A stretch of 14,543 nucleotides of DNA from contig MSJI02000667.1 in assembly GCA_001931905.2 (NCBI GenBank), positions 1 to 14,543 of the forward strand, in the 5' to 3' direction. The notes under the pieces were generated by a model. The model was given only the letters and a program-made list of their open reading frames with translations. It did not search any database and was not told the DNA's origin. Below, one piece after another: positions 8,668 to 14,543 of this stretch (position 1 is its first letter; each line of letters begins with the position of its first letter). A program made the position numbers and the translations under genes. The DNA comes from Cladosporium sp. IMV 00045. Taxonomy: Eukaryota > Ascomycota > Dothideomycetes > Cladosporiales > Cladosporiaceae.

Positions 8668-10768
8668 ATGCCTCGCACCCTAGACACCTACACTCACGGC
8701 CAATTCGAACCAATTGATCCTGAGCAGTTCGTGAGCCGCTCATCGACGACTGTGGTCTGCAGCCATTGTCGCTCATGGCGAATCGCGGCTGGCAACCTGA
8801 ACGCGAAGAAGATTCATCTTTCGGCATGCGCGCCATACGCTGAATGGCGAGCAGCCGGCAACGGCGAGGAGCTCGCGCCAACTAATCTCTACTACAGCAA
8901 AAAGGGCCATGAAAGGTAAGCCCCCGTTCCTCTCCGTTCCTGCTAAACTCCCTTTGTCTGGTCAGGACTTCTGGCACCAGCGCGAATTCTGGGGGGGGGG
9001 CACTTCTTTCGCTTGAATTCCGCAACGCGTAACCTCTCCTGATGCTCAGCAGCGCGATACATGGCCAGGACAGCCCCGACGGATTAGGCCCTTTTGTAGT
9101 GCTCACAGAAAACCCGAGTATGTACACTCATTCAAGCTTTATCGATCGCTTATATTATTTACATGTATGCTAATTAATTACATTTAGAGGTCTCAAAGGT
9201 GTGCAGTCGTCTCGTGCGCCGCGATGTCACTCTAAACACATACTGACAACATATTCGAGTTCTTTGAATACCACCACACCGAAGGCCAAAAGGTGAGTGC
9301 ATACTCGTAGCGCATTTCAATCGAATTACGATCATCTTTGCAACACTTTGAACCATCGCTTGTCGAAACTGACTTGATCGCATAGATCCCATCTGCTCGT
9401 TGTCTCTCCTGCGGCTATGCACGAGCAACAAACAACACACGTCAAGTCGAACACCTTCTGCAGTGCCGCGAGTGGCTTGAATCGCCTGACGGTCAAGAAG
9501 CAATAGCTGCCCAGCAGATCGGTCCTGCGAATATGCCTCCAGTTAGGCAAGATGGCTTCCTGCGCGGTACCGTAGCTAACCCTCATCTGAGCGGTGGCCG
9601 ACGAGTAGCTGCCAAACCCTCTGTTTCGTTTCGACCCAACCAAGGACCGCCGCCAGTAACACCTCATCGTCAATCTCAAACGGGTCCACCGCCGCCAGCT
9701 CCGTCACTTGCGAATCACCTTCTCAGTCGCGATCCGGATGCTGTCAATGCCGCCACACAATTACAGTTTCTGTCGCACGCAGGCTGCGGAACACTCTCTG
9801 CTCCGGCTCTTACTCAGTGGCTAGCCCAAGATGCTTATATTTCTAGAGCCTTTATGAGTTTCATCGGAAGACTGATCGGGAAGATGCGTCTCCCCGGTAC
9901 TGCGATCTCGATGGAAAACACGACTTTCCGAGTTATGGACCTCTTAATCAGCACGCTAAACAATATTCGTCGCGAAATGAGCTTTTTCGACAACACCGCC
10001 ACCAAGTACGAACTGCAAATATACCCAGACCCACCTTCACCCGCAACGAAGGGTCTGATTGACCTTTTTGCCAACGCTTCGAGCTCCGGTGCATCGTTGC
10101 TGGAGGGTCTGGTATTACTTTGGACGATTGAGCACGTGGGTTCGGACGTTTGTCATTACCAGTTTCCCGAAGGCTGACAACATCCACAGTGCTACCGTTC
10201 CTCATGGCACCACGCCAGCACCTTCACCAACAGCAGCAGCAACAACAATAACACATCAAGCTCAAACTACAGTTTACCGTCGTTTATGACAGGCGCACCA
10301 TACAGCACCGAAGGCGCCGCCAGCGCCAGCAACGAATCACACATTAACGCCCTACACCAAGCACTGATCCCCAACTGGACCTCGCCAGCTTTCAGCAAAT
10401 TCGTCGATGCCTGCCGATCGATCGTCGATGAAGTCGCTAATTCCATGACGTCCGGCAACGGTCGCGAGGAAATGCAGCGCTGCGAGCAGACTTTCAAGCA
10501 GGCCCTGTGGCTCTGGAAGGGCATCTGGCCTGAAGTCAATGGTATGGGAGACTCCAACGAGCTTGCTCAGGAGAGCCAGCCGCCCGCTTCCGCTCAGACG
10601 GGTGCTCAGCGAGATAATGAAACGAATGGCGAACCTATTGAGATTCCGGACGATGAGGAGTCTGGAGAACGAAGTGTTGGGCCGGATGGCGATGGTGCGC
10701 AAGCTGCGGACACTCCTTATGGTGGGACTGGGCTGGGTGCTGTTCATGCGTCTAACAGGATGTCTTGA
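8668..10768 (+). CDS. Two C2HC (BED-like) zinc fingers fused to a TenA/THI-4-like domain
   Basis: Firm parts: exon 1 8668-8915 (donor GTAAGC), exon 9386-10135 (acceptor GCATAG, donor GTGGGT), intron 10136-10189 (54 bp, GCTGAC branch) and last exon 10190-10768. The segment 9260-9292 (FFEYHHTEGQK) splices in frame through intron 9293-9385. One path that keeps frame throughout adds 9053-9117 and an 11-base exon 9188-9198, giving about 561 residues; the middle is uncertain. Domains: finger 1, C31-x2-C34-x15-H50-x3-C54; finger 2, C-x2-C-x13-H-x3-C (125-146); Pro-rich linker; TenA-like helical domain from about 247 (FLSHAGCGTLS, WLAQD with Asp268 and Tyr270, IEHCYRSSWHHA, HINALHQALIPNWTS); acidic disordered tail from about 485. 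TenA hydrolyses aminopyrimidines in thiamin salvage, but here the position where I expect the catalytic Glu (L-x-L-E-x-x-F-W-P) is Trp478. I infer a DNA-binding regulator with a ligand-sensing or scaffold TenA fold. An Asn/Ser repeat loop interrupts the domain around 382-400. Confidence 0.8.
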
Positions 10769-11338
10769 TCGGACTTCATGCTTGCGCATAACGGTCCTCG
10801 CGCTTTTACGCCAATGGACAAGATGTCGAGCAATCTATTATCGGGCTCCGAAATGGCGATGTCCAATATCATGAGTGTGTCGCAACATCGGTGGGCATAT
10901 TCAGATGTTTTGACTAGCGCCCTTCGAACCCGCCACCGATTTTTTTGCGGATTTCCGCTTGCCACAGTAGCTCTCTGGCCCACGTTTCAAGTCTGAAACG
11001 AGATAAAATACTATTGTCAATGGCCCAACAATAGTAGAACACAACCACGGTCTTTCAATAATTGTTCATATTACGATCGGCTGGTTTGCGCTGAGACAGA
11101 CAAAGAAATCCGACATCTCGACCATACCATCACCCTCAACCGGCATTCTCAATTTCCAACAAAGAGATTCGACCTCGACATTTGCCCCAACTCCAGCCAG
11201 ACAAAGAATCGCATCGCATCGCAAGATCAACAGCCTCGCCTCGAATACCCAAGCCACCTCAAGACGAACGCTGGTCGTTCCTCGCACACTAATCTAATAC
11301 ACAAAACCCAAATCACAAACCACCCACCGCCACCAAGA
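10769..11338. other. Intergenic region with two short hairpins and a C/A-rich leader
   Basis: No gene recognised. It contains perfect inverted repeats GTTTCA/TGAAAC (10984-10999) and TACTATTGT/ACAATAGTA (11009-11036). From about 11100 to 11338 the plus strand is rich in C and A, as expected for the 5' leader of the following gene. Confidence 0.5.
10984..11036. repeat. Two adjacent hairpin-forming inverted repeats
   Basis: 10984-10999: 6-bp arms, 4-base loop. 11009-11017 with 11028-11036: perfect 9-bp arms and a 10-base loop. They lie 216 bp beyond the zinc-finger/TenA stop codon and may affect 3'-end formation, or be chance. Confidence 0.55.
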
Positions 11339-12010
11339 ATGGATTCCCACACCCCGACCAACGACGACTACGGCACCATCATCCGCATGATGACCCCGAT
11401 CCACATCCCGCACAGCCACCAGTACGTCGCCGAGACCGAGCCCGCCCTGATCCGCCAATACTGCCGCACCAATACGCTCGCGCGGGGCCGCATCCTGTAC
11501 GACGTGTGCGAGCGGCGCGCCTGGGACGACAAGCACCTGGGGTATCTCGTCCCGTCAGAGATCGTCTTCGAGGCGCGCATGGCCACGGGCCTCAAACAAG
11601 CAGATTACTGGAAGCAATTGCCGCAGCGGAAGGTCGAGGTGTACCAGCTCGCTTGGGCTGTGCTGGCTACGGACTGGCCGCGCTTGCCGATTCTGGGGGG
11701 CAGGAGGATCGTGGAGTGGCTGAGTAGGTTGGGCCAGGGGACGGGGCGGGATCTGGTCGAGGATGCTGTTGTGAAGTACGCGAAGATGAATTGGACGGAT
11801 TATTGGGTGAGGGTTGGACATGGCCGTGCTGGTGCTGCTGAGAAAGAGCGGGCTTGCCAGGCTGTGGCGGAGAGGATGAGGCAGGTGCTGGAGACTTGGA
11901 TGCCGGTGGATGTTTCGCTGTCGTACATTCAGGGGGTTTGGGAGAGGAATGGGTTGGCGGAGGTGAAGGAGAGTGATCGCGAGACTTATCCGCGCAGGAT
12001 GTTCACTTGA
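11339..12010 (+). CDS. DUF2293-like conserved fungal protein of unknown function
   Basis: Intronless, 223 residues, no signal peptide or membrane helix. The layout resembles fungal DUF2293 proteins: an N-terminal part with LIRQYCRTNTLARGRILYDV (38-56) and KHLGYLVPSEI (65-75), where the family typically has ITRxCR..T....YxV....LGxxVP; a middle helical part; and a C-terminal DUF2293-like block DAVVKYAKMNWTDYW (142-156) plus ACQAVAERMRQVLETWM (172-188), matching the TDYD...AR..V...VLxxW pattern. The ATG at 11339 is in good context (AAGAATGG) after a C/A-rich leader; an Asp/Thr-rich N-terminus follows. The first half uses C-ending codons and the second half G- and T-ending ones, so strand skew flips inside the gene. 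Family assignment is by eye and moderate; cellular role unknown. Confidence 0.72.
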   Translation: MDSHTPTNDDYGTIIRMMTPIHIPHSHQYVAETEPALIRQYCRTNTLARGRILYDVCERRAWDDKHLGYLVPSEIVFEARMATGLKQADYWKQLPQRKVEVYQLAWAVLATDWPRLPILGGRRIVEWLSRLGQGTGRDLVEDAVVKYAKMNWTDYWVRVGHGRAGAAEKERACQAVAERMRQVLETWMPVDVSLSYIQGVWERNGLAEVKESDRETYPRRMFT

Positions 12011-12289
12011 TGAAGACGCCGGATCTGAGTGAAGCATTCGCATCATGCGACTCCATCGCGCCTGCTCTCTTGCGGTCAGCTGGGCGGAGATTTGTTCGGC
12101 TCATCAGGCATGTGCTTAACGCTCTCTACGCACCGCCGACGGCTTCATTTAATGCTTCTGCTTGACAAAAGCAAAGCCCTCGGCCACCCTCTCCTGATTC
12201 TGAACCACAAACAATTCCACATCAAGACTCGGCGCACCACACCAGCTACACACATACAAGAACACCCCAAATCCCAACACCAACCAACC
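12011..12289. promoter_or_regulatory. Intergenic region and leader of the small secreted-protein gene
   Basis: 279 bp. An open frame from 12029 runs in frame into the next gene, but I reject that start: 12290 has a better context (AACCATGC), is followed directly by a hydrophobic segment, and the sequence before it is a G-poor C/A-rich leader typical of fungal 5' UTRs. Confidence 0.55.
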
Positions 12290-12839
12290 ATGCACTCCAT
12301 CACAACCCTCCCCCTGCTCTTCCTTCGCCTCACCACCAGCGTAAGCACCACCCTCCCACTCTAACCACAAACAACACGACTAACAAGCCCACCAGTCCAC
12401 GATCCCATCGCTCTCCACCCGCCAAACCGACGACACCCCCACCACCTCCCCCACCATCACCAACGCCACCCTGACCAGCACCCTCACCCTCTTCTGCACC
12501 GAGCACCAAGGCACCCCGATCGCCAGCGAGGGGAACTACACCACGTGGTACGACGCCAACGGCACTTCCAGCAGCGGCGAAGAGCAGGCGCAGGACGCCG
12601 GCAAGCGCGTGCACTTCACCGTCACCAGCGTCTGCGCCCCGAATGGGATCTACCTCCCGCTTCCGCTGTGCGAGGAGGGGTTTGGGGAAGTGGCTGGGAG
12701 TTGCTTGCTGGAGGAAGACGCTGCCAAAGGAAAGGGTGGGGATGAAAAGTGTGAGCGCACGGCGGGCGGGCGGGCGAGGGTGCAGTGTCTTGATTTCGAG
12801 GTGAGGGTGGCGCTAAGGGATGATGGGGAGAGTGAGTGA
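12290..12839 (+). CDS. Small probable secreted protein with six cysteines
   Basis: Exons 12290-12340 and 12396-12839; the 55-bp intron 12341-12395 has GTAAGC donor, CTAAC branch and CCAG acceptor and follows codon 17. Product 164 residues. The N-terminus MHSITTLPLLFLRLTTS is signal-peptide-like, though Arg13 inside the hydrophobic core makes the prediction weak. Next comes a Thr/Ser/Pro-rich stretch (about 18-48), then a body with cysteines at 51, 97, 109, 120, 136 and 148, an even number that could form three disulfides. N-glycosylation sequons at Asn40, Asn64 and Asn72. No known domain recognised; it fits the broad class of small cysteine-containing secreted fungal proteins, including apoplastic effectors and cell-wall proteins, without proof of either. 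The first intron placed right behind the signal region is common for such genes. Ends at TGA after an acidic tail. Confidence 0.68.
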
Positions 12840-14160
12840 GCTCCATGTGCGGACATGCGACTTGAGATGGTGGGGTTTGCTTGAATGATTTGAGGATGTG
12901 AATGGGAGTGAACAGTGAGAATACTTGCTGAAGGGAGGGTGAGGAGACATCTCCCATCTGGTATGGAGTAAACGACTCCCTAGCTACCAAACGTGCAAGT
13001 CCTTGTACCCCCTACTGTGCTCTGTGCCCTTTGCGATGCCCTTCCAGACTCCTTCTACATGGTAAACAGGCACATGTAAAGAACGTCTGTGCTCAGCAGC
13101 TGTCAACCCGTCACCAAGGTTTCCCGTAGAACCGGGCCACACGCGTCTAGCCAACAAAAGAGTGATGAAGTTCTTTGTCCGAGTCCTCGAACTCACGAGC
13201 AGGGAGCACAGAAAAAAAAAAAGTGACAAGCAAACAAAGAAAGAACTTGAAGGATTCCAGGCTCGGGCTCCACATTGCGACGGCAACCGCCAAGGTTCCC
13301 ATTTGCGTTCTTGCCCGGCCATTGCTTATCTGAACAGACCGGAAGAGCTTCTAGAAGCCAGCAAAGACGGGTATGCAAGCACAAAGAATGGTTGAAGAAT
13401 GGCTGGCTGGATGGGTCTCATGCATCTTTCTTCCCGTGCCCGTTGTGCTAGGAGGTGCCAGGCTAGCTGTTGCATTCGCATATGCTGCGAAGCTACATGT
13501 GTAGCTACCTCCTACTGTAGGGACCCTCGAGGACCTTGGCTAGCAGGCGACATCATCATGCACGAGGTGGTTTGGTTGGGGAGGAGCGGACTTGAGAGAT
13601 AGCTTTCGATGGTAGTCGGTGGTCTTTGGTTAGCTGCGAGGTCAGACGCCACAGACGAGCAGAGGGATGGAAGTCCGCCAGTCGGCTCTTGTACCAGCAT
13701 GCGCATTTGTCGGGCAGGTCAAGGGCTTGCATTGCGTATGTTTGGCATAGAAGAATGTTTTTTTTTCTTTTCTGCTCATCATCTACGATGATTCTTGCGT
13801 GCATGCACCCCACCGGCAGGGCGGCAGGCCCAGCAGCAGCAGTAGTGCTTCTGTACATGTGCGTACACGTGTTGCTGGCTGGCTGCTGTGTCAGACCGCT
13901 ATCTGGTGTTCTTGATGCTGGTGGTACTTGATACTTTTTGCCGAATACAGGTCGTGTGTGATAGGTGTCATTTCATTATTGATTGAGTGACTAGAGCAGT
14001 AGGATTCATGCGAGGGTAGTACTGATTCATGCAATCCTGAACAATTGATATGATTGTAGGTGACTGCTATCAATCTCTCCATCACTCATCACTCACAATC
14101 GGCAGGTCGCCCCGCGCATCCAGCAGAGCAAAAAAGCCAATGCCCTGATTCTGCCCCTCA
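12840..14160. other. Gene-free stretch
   Basis: About 1.3 kb in which I see no gene. Open frames such as 13556-13858 (minus) and 13626-13931 (plus) overlap one another and lack any recognisable feature. It includes homopolymer runs (A at about 13210-13220, T near 13757-13765), a short inverted repeat AGCTAC/GTAGCT around 13489-13504 and CAG/AGC-rich bits near 13830. No tRNA or rRNA seen. Confidence 0.5.
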
Positions 14161-14543
14161 CTAGACCGGAGACAGCTCAAATCCTTCGCCAGATCTGTTT
14201 ATCGCAACATTTTTTTTTTTTTTGCTGCTGCTGCTGCTGCTGCTGCCGCCGCGGGCCAACTCCACTTCCACCTGACTCCACTGCACTCTCACTTCTGCAC
14301 TACTTCTGCATCGCACAAGCGCCCAACCCCTGCCGTCTCTCTCCAAGCCGCTAGACTGCCACTGTACACCTCAACCTGCACCTTTCCCCTACCAATAATC
14401 CCATCCCCAACCCAACCCAACCAACTGCAGCACATCCTTCTCGGCCCAAGCACCGCTCGAGCTGACTGCACCCACCCACGCCTTGCACAAGCTGCCGCCG
14501 CCCGCCGCCCACTCCTCCTGCTTGTCTCCCCAAAGGAAAAAAA
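14161..14543 (+). promoter_or_regulatory. Probable promoter/5' leader of a gene beyond the right edge, with microsatellite
   Basis: After a run of 14 T (14210-14223) and (TGC)8 (14223-14246) the plus strand becomes strongly pyrimidine- and C-rich to the window end, the same composition as the leaders of the two genes at 11339 and 12290. This suggests a plus-strand gene starting to the right. No start codon with a plausible protein is seen within the window. Confidence 0.4.
14210..14246. repeat. T14 tract followed by (TGC)8 microsatellite
   Basis: Directly visible: 14 consecutive T, then eight TGC units, then CGCCGC. Likely length-variable between strains. Confidence 0.9.

Noticed and set aside
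8136..8717. 193-codon open frame on the plus strand
   Set aside because: It overlaps the secure start of the zinc-finger/TenA gene in another frame, has no domain, signal or helix pattern, and lies in promoter DNA.
12029..12289. In-frame upstream extension of the secreted-protein gene
   Set aside because: It would bury the signal-like segment internally; the ATG at 12290 has better context and follows a typical leader.
13165..13205. Minus-strand GAGTTCGAGG, resembling a tRNA B box
   Set aside because: The flanking bases cannot form a T-arm stem and no A box or acceptor stem is found at the right distance.
13556..13931. About 100-codon open frames on both strands in the right-hand gene-free stretch
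   Set aside because: They lie opposite each other, contain homopolymer-derived residues and show no recognisable feature.

Overview
The window looks like nuclear DNA of a filamentous ascomycete (Pezizomycotina). The introns are 50-120 bp with GTAAGT/GTATGT/GTGAGT donors and CTAAC or CTGAC branch points, the 5' leaders are C/A-rich, the genes are well separated and transcribed singly, and the gene content is typically fungal (pisatin-demethylase-like P450, Dal5-type MFS carrier, Fcy-type NCS1 permease). A Dothideomycete is my guess from overall feel only. There is no sign of bacterial operons, transposons, CRISPR or tRNA genes.

Layout, left to right. (1) The start of the 40S ribosomal protein eS8 gene on the minus strand, cut by the window edge, with a 5-base first coding exon and a probable 5'-UTR intron. 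(2) A two-exon cytochrome P450 on the plus strand. (3) A five-exon MFS transporter of the anion:cation symporter (Dal5/Tna1-like) family on the plus strand. (4) Convergent to it, an intronless NCS1 permease of the Fcy2/FcyB group on the minus strand. (5) Divergent from the permease, across about 1.1 kb, a multi-exon plus-strand gene whose product joins two C2HC (BED-like) zinc fingers to a TenA/THI-4-like domain and an acidic tail. (6) A DUF2293-like gene of unknown function. (7) A small probable secreted protein with six cysteines. (8) About 1.7 kb without a recognisable gene, ending in a pyrimidine-rich stretch that looks like the promoter/leader of a gene beyond the right edge.

How they may work together. 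The P450 and the MFS carrier are adjacent and co-directional, but no polyketide, peptide or terpene backbone enzyme is present, so this is at most a detoxification or catabolic pair and not a biosynthetic cluster. The most interesting locus is the divergent pair of an NCS1 permease and a zinc-finger/TenA protein. By eye the permease has substitutions at several positions known to bind purine/cytosine in FcyB, and the TenA-like domain appears to lack its catalytic glutamate. A nutrient-sensing role (for example the pyrimidine half of thiamin) is a testable guess, not a conclusion. The intergenic DNA between them holds a 19/20-bp inverted repeat and a perfect 12-bp palindrome next to the zinc-finger gene start.
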